Assembly: GCA_964621265.1 (NCBI GenBank)
Contig: CAZULQ010000003.1
Span: 61,713 to 125,712 of the forward strand
Length of the DNA: 64,000 nt
DNA from: Porcipelethomonas sp964621265
GTDB taxonomy: Bacteria > Bacillota > Clostridia > Oscillospirales > Ruminococcaceae
Direction of reading: 5' to 3'
The position numbers and the translations under genes are program-made. Positions 8,201 through 15,347 of this stretch are shown one piece after another; position 1 is the stretch's first letter; every line of letters starts with the position of its first letter. The notes beneath the pieces were generated by a model. It saw nothing but the letters and a program-made list of their open reading frames with translations. It ran no database searches and was not told where the DNA came from.

Positions 8201-9796
8201 TGTTGAAGTTCCAACACTTTCAACACTAGTCAGACTGCCTGGAAGAGCCTTACCGTCTGCTGGTGTAAGAACAGTTACAAACTTCTGACCCTTGAATACC
8301 TTTGTATTTGAAGCTGTTAAGTTTTCAAGATAGTAAACAGTACTAGGAGCAGCTGCACCATCGTCAGTAATAAGCTCGAGAGCTTCAGCTACTGATGCAT
8401 TAACGATGAGCTTTGTGCCAGCTGCTGGAACTTCATCTTCATCAATAAGGATTGTTGTTACGCCGTTGAAACTATTGTATCTTACCTCAATTGCTGAAGC
8501 TGGAACATACTTGATTGAACCATTTTCTACATACATGATTTCAACTTTACCAACACCATTTGTGCCAACCATATTTGCAGGAACAGTGATGAGGAACTTT
8601 TCGATATCCTTACCGTTTGCATCCTTTCCTACTGTTTCCTTGAATGCCTTAGCTGTATCATATGCGTGTTCTTTATAGTCACCATATGTACCTTCGATTG
8701 TTGTTTCTACTGTACGAACTGAATCGAAGTAATCAACAGCTGCCTGATTGTAAAGGTAAAGCGCAGCAGCCATATCCTTGAGAGACTTATATTCATCAGG
8801 ATAGCTCATTGCTGTCTTGATATAGTCATTTACACAACACTTAACAACAAAGTTAGCTGTAGCATTTGCAACTGCCTTTCCTGTAGAATCGATATCATCT
8901 GTAGCTGTAAGGATAAGATCTTCGCCGAAGCCCTTTGTAGCAACACCCTTAATCTTGATCTTGTAGCAAGCTGTATCATTCATTACAGCATCTTCAGCTA
9001 CAACATCATATTCGTTAACACCATCTGTACAGCTAAATGCAAGATTCTTTACAGACTTAATTGATGTACCAACATGTAAGAACATGTTGAGTTCTGTTTC
9101 TGATTCGAGTGATGCACTTGCACCATAAACACCAGCACTAACAGTCTTATTACCTTCCATAATTACTTCTGGAACGAAGTCCTTAACTGTATCTTCAGTA
9201 ACTGATGAAACAGCCTTTTCAGCAGCTGTTAAGCTTGAGTTAGCAAGATTAGATGTGTTATATTTGAAATATGTCTGAGCATATGCACCATAGTTGAGCA
9301 TTGCCTTAAGAACAGGTGTTGCTGCATTACCCTGAGCAATTAATGCTTCAGCATAACCCTTAACTGATGATACATCATAAACGTCATCATTTACATAAAT
9401 ACTCTTTGTAGCAGCTGTACTTTCAAATACTTCTACCTTGATTTTGTCAGCCATCTGCTTTGCTGGAAGGTCATACTCAAACATGAGCATTCCGTTAACA
9501 TTTACACCCTGTGTAAAGTTAACTACTGTTTCCTTACCTGCACATGTAAACTTTACAAATGCTGTTTTACCGTATGCGAAGTCTTCTGCAACATTAAAAT
9601 AATATTTTACAGTAAGCTTTCCGCCCGCCTCAACATTTCTACCTGCAAAACTTACACTTGAAGTTGAAGCTTCTGCTGCACTAACACTTAATTCTGGCAT
9701 AAATAAATCGCTAATCGGTTTTGCCGGTGCCGCACCCGCTACGATAGCAAGAGCCATGATGGCAGCTATGATTCTTTTGCGTCCGCAATTCGCCAT
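5258..9796 (-). CDS. Large secreted repeat-containing surface protein
   Basis: 1512 residues, starting at an ATG with GGAGGTAA 6 bases upstream. A signal peptide (IIAAIMALAIVAGAAPA) is present. Residues about 40-370 contain the helical segments common in clostridial surface proteins, for example VLKAMLNYGAYAQTYF near 160 and DMAAALYLYNQAAVDYF near 345. Further on, a motif of the form YTYxxxTGxIxIFNP recurs at least five times (for example YTYNSTTGEVVVFNP, YTYDSKTGAIKIFNP, YTFNESTGKLTI), indicating tandem beta-rich modules. No sorting signal, dockerin, SLH domain or catalytic motif was recognised. It ends 59 bases before the precursor peptide gene on the same strand, so the two may share a transcript. 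The function is unknown; a structural or adhesive surface role is inferred. Confidence 0.85.
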   Translation of the reverse strand: MANCGRKRIIAAIMALAIVAGAAPAKPISDLFMPELSVSAAEASTSSVSFAGRNVEAGGKLTVKYYFNVAEDFAYGKTAFVKFTCAGKETVVNFTQGVNVNGMLMFEYDLPAKQMADKIKVEVFESTAATKSIYVNDDVYDVSSVKGYAEALIAQGNAATPVLKAMLNYGAYAQTYFKYNTSNLANSSLTAAEKAVSSVTEDTVKDFVPEVIMEGNKTVSAGVYGASASLESETELNMFLHVGTSIKSVKNLAFSCTDGVNEYDVVAEDAVMNDTACYKIKIKGVATKGFGEDLILTATDDIDSTGKAVANATANFVVKCCVNDYIKTAMSYPDEYKSLKDMAAALYLYNQAAVDYFDSVRTVETTIEGTYGDYKEHAYDTAKAFKETVGKDANGKDIEKFLITVPANMVGTNGVGKVEIMYVENGSIKYVPASAIEVRYNSFNGVTTILIDEDEVPAAGTKLIVNASVAEALELITDDGAAAPSTVYYLENLTASNTKVFKGQKFVTVLTPADGKALPGSLTSVESVGTSTTVTLSEGTDYTYNSTTGEVVVFNPTADIKITAAASTSHKLIQSLTNLNAELPENVGDGFATKLTVTDSTKYKVPTKVTLYGGTGVVTAPVGFYSVLNEDGKTRTYYNSANGTEVSGDEVDALTTGYTAAQKEAAQLTDLATLASTNTYYIININEDGSADLAVSQIGNAAGNVVIEAAATEYYDVTVNATGLKPSAAQVKYDPVKKAFVTKDIETTVDEGEAPDEVYFALDTIGETSLILPTSMTVTMGSKTLAVDTAVTTDTVSNPAADTIAADKDYAIVPVTGDTAVTNAEYKLACVKVVFADHFEATDAITIKAAATEQFTFESKLTGNLSISQVDKAYSAGETFEATLTAGANAYLPTSIVITKNGEALVAGYDYTYDSKTGAIKIFNPEKGDKIVLTAVAQQSYSVTINNGNVTVSGNTASVLSGTDYTCTFTLPKYTATNANDDKQYGYSTFEVKVGGTVIDTDSTKSTYYTFNESTGKLTIKNVSGAIVITTMASLEVDLTVAAADDTAALYFKDAGTTYTADADKVFTGNNENVVKVTVKNVPTGKNITGAVKVAGAPLAAANYEFEKSAADEDKIADGEVYILTINPNAIGDGTIGDVELLLGVENAVYALDTTKVDTANKITLTPDSADQAIDGDTSDSDSTLDDYAYNTTLKYKLEAKTGYMLPDSVTVKMGGVTLNSADVYTITKNETGVALNEAFIEIKKVTGEVEIEVVPKVLTAVNSDAVTGDDTDNLTFEIKSSNAVNNYYTPSSTPFQATLAIGGANAYKYDESANAVNVIVADYTTAPTLPVAATAKAINSDGTIINKTEYDAYVAEVSGKSYATTAIKEAAIELAESIPYYTYNSGDLRVYNATGAITIQGIVTLKTPATVWFDTDDDGVYDNSSDSKVNAYYVNDGVNVYYRVESTAITTDLDASLTDLTKVEVTSNFGTKGSIEAVKATGSDAVSYYKITGLTASNITSFEVAVKSTSN

Positions 9797-9953
9797 GACA
9801 AATTACCTCCTATGAATAATAAAAAATAAAATTAAGTGATACTGTAAATATTCTCGTTTATAAACAATCTTCTCTTACAGGCCCCAAGATCATCTATTAA
9901 ATTCAAATACTGATTTATGAATACACCCAAATATTTCAGTATTACTTTCCTAC

Positions 9954-9982
9954 ATTATAACACATTGTTTTTGAAATTGCAA
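9954..9982 (-). promoter_or_regulatory. Sigma-70 type promoter for the surface protein (and possibly the peptide operon)
   Basis: On the minus strand TTGCAA is followed after exactly 17 bases by TATAAT, giving a leader of about 150 bases before the start at 9796. No riboswitch was recognised in that leader. Confidence 0.65.
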
Positions 9983-10423
9983 TTGTTAATAACGACGTTT
10001 TTGAAAAAAAAATCACAGAAAATATATTTAAAATAACATATTTATACCACTTTTTTGTGCATAATAGTACAACTTTACATCATTTTGAAATATAAATCAG
10101 TATTATTTTCATGTGTTTTTAGTCTATATTCACCAAATATGTAAATATAGTCAAAAAATTCTCACAATTGTTTCCTTTCAGAACAGTGTGCAATCAGGAA
10201 TAACTATACCTTTCTTAAAGCTTGTGCGCTGAAACAAATGTATATTTATACAACCTGATAACGGAGAAACTATGTCTGAAACCGCGTAAATTCGGGATTT
10301 CAGAAATTTATGTTTCCTTGCTATTATACCATATTCACCCTTGGTTTGCAATATTTTTTCTGAATATTTTTTAATTTTCAGCATATTTATTACTTTTAAA
10401 TATCATTTTTGTTACAATTCAGT
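9983..10423 (+). other. AT-rich intergenic stretch without a gene
   Basis: About 440 bases between the surface-protein promoter and the terminator of the GH43 gene. A 68-codon open frame on the minus strand (10178-10384) has no convincing ribosome binding site or recognisable product. I see no RNA gene or repeat here. Confidence 0.6.
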
Positions 10424-10425
10424 AA

Positions 10426-10465
10426 AAAATAAGTCATGCTTTACAAAAAGCACGACTTATTTTTG
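10426..10465 (-). terminator. Terminator of the GH43 gene
   Basis: AAATAAGTCATGCTTT pairs with AAAGCACGACTTATTT, with one mismatch and a 4-base loop. A/T tracts on both sides make it potentially bidirectional. Confidence 0.85.
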
Positions 10466-10499
10466 TGTAAAGGGAAATTAATTTATGGAAAAACATTCA

Positions 10500-12794
10500 T
10501 TAACTCAACTGGCGTCTCATAAGAATCACATCAAATACGTTCAGTACATTGTCACCCGAAAGGTCTCCTGCATCAGGATTTACGAGTTTACCATTATTAA
10601 TAAGGTAGTTCTGCATCATCACAACGTCGGCAACGTCAAATACATCATCTGCGTTTACATCACCCTTAACGATATGCGGTTCATCTGTTGGCTCTGTTGT
10701 ATCTTCTGTCGGCTCATTTGTAGGCTCATCTCCTGATGGCTCAGCAAATGTCCATCCTCTGAACGAGATGTTCTTATCGGAGAACACGAAATACAAATCA
10801 TGAGTACCGCTGATTTCAGCTACTTCACTGCTGTAAATATTCTTAAACTCACCTACTGTGTCAAAATCTATACTGCTGAGTACATTTCCTGTCGGACTGT
10901 CAAGTCTGACTTCCATTCTTCCGATGCCATTTACATTAGCATAGAAGTTTACTTTCTTTTCGAGAACAGGGGCGTTGTCATTTGCATCATCTAATATTAC
11001 AGGTGACGCAACAAATTTAATGGAATCAGATGTCTTGTCATATACAAAGTTTGCAAACTCTGAAGAATAAACCTTGTCACCGTCTGTAAAACCGTTCCAG
11101 ATATTCTTTAAACCATCAGCCCATTCCCTGGTATTTGTAAGCTCTGTTGACATATCAAATACATATTTATTATTAACTGTCATTGTATTTATTACGAATG
11201 TAATCTGCGCATCATCACTTGCTGTGAAATAGCCCATGTTCATCATGCCGTCAGCACCACCGATATCACATGTAATCTTATAATTACCTGTACCCGTAAC
11301 ATCAACAGCACCGGTATGATTTTCACCGTCACCTGAAGCAGGATGCATTGAAACAGTTGTAGGCTTATCAACCGATTTGACAGTTATATCATAAGTTATA
11401 GTATCAATTGCCGTTTCTTCAAATTCAACTGGAGCATCCGGAATTTCTGTATTTTCAGAAGCTGTGAATTCCACATCCTTCACACTTACCCATGCACCCG
11501 CACCGTCACTTATCACAACAGGGTTTGCCATATCAGTTGTATCAAATTCTATGTCAGCAGTATTATTAATGTATGCGGCAGCATTTTCTTCAAAAGGATT
11601 GACGCTTTCGATTATATCAACACCCTTTTTAGTACCGCCTGTCTTTTCTATTGTAACAGTCTTTTCATCAACATTTATTTCGTCAACACAAAGGCTTCTG
11701 TATCCGCCCTTGATACCCATACCGTTTTTGAGGGAAAGCGTGTGGAAGAACATATACCACTTATCTTTGAATTTATGCATATGTGTGTGATTGTTTGAAT
11801 AGTCAAAGCCTGCTGTACCTGGGTTTATAAAGCACTCACCCTTCATTTCCCAGCTTGTCGGGTCAAGAGGTGTCTTTGTTGTCATGTAAACCATACTGCA
11901 CTGCGACGGTGCTGGACAGTCATATTCCCATTTTTCAGAATGGTCGCTCCAGTCTGTATTATATGTATATACATATGTACCATTAATATAGTTAAGCTCA
12001 CTTGCTTCAAAAGCATATGGCGCAGGAATTTCCGCAAAATCGCTTGCAAATGAAATCATATCGTCGCCAAGCTTTACTATTCTTTGTGACCCCGGCATAT
12101 ACTCATCGCCATTTGGCGCAATACCCGCACCGAATGAAAGCCAGCCTACACCATTATCATCAATAACCACACCGGGGTCAAACGGATTCGGACAGTTTTC
12201 AAGACCGGGAGTTGATGACGAAACAAGCGGCTTGCCGAGAGGGTCATCCCATGGCCCGAGCGGATTTGTTGCATGGATTACGCCCGTTCCGAGACCGTTG
12301 TTTGAAAAATAAAGATAAAAATGTGTAAGGCCGTCATCTTCCTCACGGGAACAGATTGTCGGTGCCCATGAATTTGTTATCCATGGTGCTACCTCGCCAA
12401 CGTTGATTTCGCCATGATATGTCCAGTTTACCATGTCGTCAGTTGACAGAACAACAAGCGATTTAATCTGCTCATAAGTATTGTCAACCTCAGGTCCTCT
12501 TACCTCATACTGCTGATGATCGTTAGTGCCGAAAAGATAAAGTCTGCCTTCGTATTCAACAGCTGTCGGGTCTGCACAGAAAAATTCAGACGAAACAGGA
12601 TTGTTATAATTTACATTCTTATAATTGTTTGTACTGATTTTATCAGCACTGATTGTTACTCCGCCCATAGTCTCAACCGCCATTTCCGTCAAATTCAACT
12701 TTTCCTCAGCTGCAAGTGACACAGAAGCCTGTGTTCCGAAGCACAGAACTGCTGACATTGCAACAGCTGCTGCCGATAAGAATTTTGATTTCAT
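10500..12794 (-). CDS. Secreted GH43-family glycosidase with C-terminal dockerin
   Basis: 764 residues. Signal peptide AAAVAMSAVLCFGTQASVSLA. The five-bladed GH43 domain spans about 60-390. The catalytic Asp is in CADPTAV near 75, the pKa-tuning Asp in NPFDPGV near 206, and the general acid is a Glu in FEASEL (263 or 266). A beta-sandwich region (about 420-690) could be one or two carbohydrate-binding modules. A Glu/Pro/Thr linker leads to a type I dockerin (GDVNADDVFDVADVV ... GDLSGDNVLNVFDVI) that would dock on a cohesin. By family it removes arabinose or xylose from arabinoxylan, arabinan or similar chains; the subfamily is not assigned. It is transcribed divergently from an AraC regulator, its likely controller. 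Confidence 0.88.
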   Translation of the reverse strand: MKSKFLSAAAVAMSAVLCFGTQASVSLAAEEKLNLTEMAVETMGGVTISADKISTNNYKNVNYNNPVSSEFFCADPTAVEYEGRLYLFGTNDHQQYEVRGPEVDNTYEQIKSLVVLSTDDMVNWTYHGEINVGEVAPWITNSWAPTICSREEDDGLTHFYLYFSNNGLGTGVIHATNPLGPWDDPLGKPLVSSSTPGLENCPNPFDPGVVIDDNGVGWLSFGAGIAPNGDEYMPGSQRIVKLGDDMISFASDFAEIPAPYAFEASELNYINGTYVYTYNTDWSDHSEKWEYDCPAPSQCSMVYMTTKTPLDPTSWEMKGECFINPGTAGFDYSNNHTHMHKFKDKWYMFFHTLSLKNGMGIKGGYRSLCVDEINVDEKTVTIEKTGGTKKGVDIIESVNPFEENAAAYINNTADIEFDTTDMANPVVISDGAGAWVSVKDVEFTASENTEIPDAPVEFEETAIDTITYDITVKSVDKPTTVSMHPASGDGENHTGAVDVTGTGNYKITCDIGGADGMMNMGYFTASDDAQITFVINTMTVNNKYVFDMSTELTNTREWADGLKNIWNGFTDGDKVYSSEFANFVYDKTSDSIKFVASPVILDDANDNAPVLEKKVNFYANVNGIGRMEVRLDSPTGNVLSSIDFDTVGEFKNIYSSEVAEISGTHDLYFVFSDKNISFRGWTFAEPSGDEPTNEPTEDTTEPTDEPHIVKGDVNADDVFDVADVVMMQNYLINNGKLVNPDAGDLSGDNVLNVFDVILMRRQLS

Positions 12795-12808
12795 AATCTG
12801 CCTCCCAA

Positions 12809-12847
12809 TTGATTTTTCAGTCGTATTATGCTATAATCATTATAGCA
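12809..12847 (+). promoter_or_regulatory. araC-family gene promoter overlapping a symmetric site
   Basis: TTGATT, a 17-base spacer and TATAAT (12832-12837) form a good promoter for the regulator. The -10 lies inside a palindrome, TGCTATAAT-C-ATTATAGCA (12829-12847), which also presents a TATAAT on the minus strand towards the GH43 gene. The arrangement suggests competing or co-regulated divergent transcription. Confidence 0.6.
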
Positions 12848-12919
12848 CTTAATTTTTCAATGTTTTAGAATAAAAACGCCCTTATTTAGCACAATTCAGA
12901 CATAGTGAGGTTCAGGCTT

Positions 12920-13780
12920 ATGATAAAAATGCCGCTTAATATTTTCACCGAGTCCGAGGACTTTCCTTTTTTTATACATTACGGTTCTCACGTAGAGGAC
13001 GACTGCTTCATGCACGGGCACGAAGATTTCTCGGAACTTGTAATTGTCCTTGAAGGAACGGCAGAACACATTGTCGGAAAGGAAAGCTATCCTATTTCAA
13101 AAGGAGATGTTTTTGTCGTAAACCAGTACACCGAACACGGCTATATCGGTGCAACTGATTTTAAAATATGCAACATCATGTTCAGACCTGAAATAATGTT
13201 TGATAAAATCTACAATATAAGACAGTCCACAGGGTTTCAGGCGCTTTTCGTAATCGAGCCCAATTATTTCAATACTCATCGTTTTTGCAGCAGACTCCGT
13301 CTTGATACACACGATTTTACCGAAGTAAAAAAAATCATTGAAAACATGATGATGGAATACTACGGTGAAAAGGACGGGAACCAGACTCTCGTTTACGCTT
13401 ATTTCATGACGCTTTGTGTCACGCTTTCAAGGCTTTACTGTCTCTATGACAGCGACAGCAGAAAGGATATCATGAAGCTTGCATCAGCCATTGCATACAT
13501 CGAGAAAAACTACTGCGAAAACATAAATATCACAGAGCTTTCGCATATTGCAGGATATTCGGAAAGACAATTCAGCAGGCTTTTTAACATGACGTTTTCG
13601 ACAACGCCCAATTTATATATTACAAATCTCAGGATACAAAAATCGCAGCAGCTTCTTATTACAACAAATCTTTCCATCGGAGAAATTTCGTGGAGCTGTG
13701 GATTTGAAGACCAGAATTATTTCAGCCGCACTTTCAAAAAACACACGGGCATGACCCCGACAGAATACAGAAAGAAGTGA
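12920..13780 (+). CDS. AraC-family transcriptional regulator
   Basis: About 286 residues. The N-terminal cupin-like sensing domain is marked by HGHEDFSELVIVLEG and by ISKGDVFVVNQYTEHGY. Two helix-turn-helix motifs lie in the C-terminal 100 residues (NINITELSHIAGYSERQFSR and LSIGEISWSCGFEDQNYFSR), ending in the usual GMTPTEYRK. I chose the ATG at 12920, nine bases after an AGG. A GTG at 12905 in frame is also possible. It is divergent from the dockerin GH43 gene and 6 bases upstream of the acyltransferase gene. AraC proteins of this shape commonly bind a sugar and activate neighbouring polysaccharide genes; the ligand is unknown. Confidence 0.88.
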   Translation: MIKMPLNIFTESEDFPFFIHYGSHVEDDCFMHGHEDFSELVIVLEGTAEHIVGKESYPISKGDVFVVNQYTEHGYIGATDFKICNIMFRPEIMFDKIYNIRQSTGFQALFVIEPNYFNTHRFCSRLRLDTHDFTEVKKIIENMMMEYYGEKDGNQTLVYAYFMTLCVTLSRLYCLYDSDSRKDIMKLASAIAYIEKNYCENINITELSHIAGYSERQFSRLFNMTFSTTPNLYITNLRIQKSQQLLITTNLSIGEISWSCGFEDQNYFSRTFKKHTGMTPTEYRKK

Positions 13781-13786
13781 TACAGA

Positions 13787-15031
13787 ATGCTCACAAACAG
13801 GAAGAAAGACATGACGCCCTTTGATATGCAAAGACCACCTGTAAAGCAAAATCCATTGCTTATGCCGGTTGTGTGGGGTGCGTCATGGCTCATGACAAGG
13901 CAATTCAGACTGAAAATAAAAAAATCCGGCATGAAAGGTCTGAAGCCGCCGTATATCGTATTTTCCGCACATCAGGGCTTTTCGGATTACTATATTCTCC
14001 CACTTGCACTGTTTCCGCACAGGGCAAATTATGTTTCCGACATGGAAGGCTTTGCCGCTTTCGGAAACGGTCTTTACAGGGCGGTCGGCTGTATCGGAAA
14101 AAGACGTTATGTCCCCGATTACTCGGTTATCAAAAATATAAAGCACGCAATAAAGAAGAAAAGTCCTGTCGTAATTTTTCCTGAGTCAAGACACTCAAAT
14201 GTCGGGATAACCTCATACATACCCGATAATCTCGGAAAGCTTGCAAAAAGTCTCGGAATACCCGTTGTTACTGTTTCTATTCACGGCAGTTATCTTGCAA
14301 ATCCGTTCTGGGACGAGGAATACACAAGGAAAGTTCCTATGGAAGCAGTAATCGAATGCGTCTGTACAAAAGAACAACTCAAAACATCGACAGCGGAGGA
14401 AATCCAGAGGACAATAGAAGAAAAACTCAGCTATGATGAGTACAGATGGCAGTATGAAAATAAAATCAGCATCGGCTATAAGAAAAATGCTGAGGGACTT
14501 CACAAAGCGCTCTACAAATGCAGAAACTGCGGCTGTGAAACGCAGATGACAAGTGAAGATAACAGACTTTTCTGCAAAGAATGCAACTCTTCATGGCAGC
14601 TTAGCAGATACGGACGTCTTGAATGTGAAAACGAATCAGTTCATATACCAGACTGGTATGAATGGCAAAGAACAGAAACGCAAAAGGAGCTTGAAGCAAA
14701 CGGCTGTGATTACAGCTTTGATGTGCGTGTTGAGGCACTGCCTAATGAAAAAGGCTTTGTGCCGCTTGGAAGCGGCAGGCTTCAGCTTGATAAAAATGAG
14801 TTTTCACTCATAATCGGAAATGAAAAACTCGTCTTCCCGCACAAATTCCGTGAGTCTGTTCAGACGGAATACAATTACCGTGGACGAGGACAGTGTATTG
14901 TCCTGTCCACCAGAGACTGCTGTTACTACATCTACTGCGATGACGTAAATTTCAGTCCGACAAAGCTTCAGTTTATCGGAGAATATTACTATCAGAAATA
15001 CTCAAAGGAGGTACATCATGAAAGAATGTGA
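13787..15031 (+). CDS. PlsC-like acyltransferase with zinc-ribbon and C-terminal domain
   Basis: 414 residues. Acyltransferase block I, HQGFSD, starts near residue 62 (the HX4D catalytic motif), and FPESRHS near 130 corresponds to block III. These identify the lysophosphatidate acyltransferase fold, which moves acyl groups from a carrier to glycerophosphates at the membrane. After residue 240 a zinc ribbon (CRNCG...CKECN) is fused, followed by about 140 residues that I do not recognise. The fusion makes a plain PlsC role uncertain. It follows the AraC gene by 6 bases and overlaps the next small gene by 14, so the three are likely one transcript. Confidence 0.78.
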   Translation: MLTNRKKDMTPFDMQRPPVKQNPLLMPVVWGASWLMTRQFRLKIKKSGMKGLKPPYIVFSAHQGFSDYYILPLALFPHRANYVSDMEGFAAFGNGLYRAVGCIGKRRYVPDYSVIKNIKHAIKKKSPVVIFPESRHSNVGITSYIPDNLGKLAKSLGIPVVTVSIHGSYLANPFWDEEYTRKVPMEAVIECVCTKEQLKTSTAEEIQRTIEEKLSYDEYRWQYENKISIGYKKNAEGLHKALYKCRNCGCETQMTSEDNRLFCKECNSSWQLSRYGRLECENESVHIPDWYEWQRTETQKELEANGCDYSFDVRVEALPNEKGFVPLGSGRLQLDKNEFSLIIGNEKLVFPHKFRESVQTEYNYRGRGQCIVLSTRDCCYYIYCDDVNFSPTKLQFIGEYYYQKYSKEVHHERM

Positions 15032-15188
15032 TACATGCGCTTATTACGCATACGACGAAGAATGGGAATGCTATGTCTGCGATATGCAGCTTGATGAAGA
15101 CGAATATGCAAGATTTGCACAGGGACATTACCGCAGATGCCCGTATTACCGTGACGGAGACGAATACAAGATTGCCGCTAAACAATAG
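15018..15188 (+). CDS. Small Cys-rich conserved protein (DUF6472-like)
   Basis: 56 residues, with a strong ribosome binding site (AAAGGAGG 6 bases before ATG) inside the end of the acyltransferase gene. Sequence blocks CDTCAYYAYDEE, CYVCDM and CPYYRDGDEYKI give five cysteines in a pattern like small metal-binding proteins widely found in Clostridia. The DUF6472 match is from memory of the family's appearance. No function is known. The translational overlap suggests that it works with, or is made in proportion to, the acyltransferase. Confidence 0.82.
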   Translation: MKECDTCAYYAYDEEWECYVCDMQLDEDEYARFAQGHYRRCPYYRDGDEYKIAAKQ

Positions 15189-15222
15189 AGCCAATATGCA
15201 ACATAAATGAGACAATATGTGA

Positions 15223-15251
15223 TTGACTTTATATAGTACTGATGTTATAAT
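15223..15251 (+). promoter_or_regulatory. Promoter of the arabinanase gene
   Basis: TTGACT, a 17-base spacer and TATAAT. Transcription should begin near 15258, leaving about 90 bases of leader. Confidence 0.75.
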
Positions 15252-15258
15252 TACTATA

Positions 15259-15311
15259 GTCACTTTATACATATTTTTATTGCAGTATTGCAATACTATT
15301 ATCAAAGTGAC
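15259..15311 (+). promoter_or_regulatory. Structured 5' leader of the arabinanase mRNA
   Basis: GTCACTTT (15259-15266) pairs with AAAGTGAC (15304-15311), enclosing the perfect palindrome AGTATTGCAATACT (15284-15297). The outer stem would begin at the very 5' end of the transcript. It could be an RNA-stabilising stem, or the palindrome could be a DNA operator; no known riboswitch fits. Confidence 0.45.
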
Positions 15312-15347
15312 GGGAGTTAAGGTAAAGGTATATATGGAGGAAAATTT

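Noticed and set aside
10178..10384. 68-residue frame on the minus strand
   Set aside because: No ribosome binding site, no recognisable family, in AT-rich intergenic DNA.
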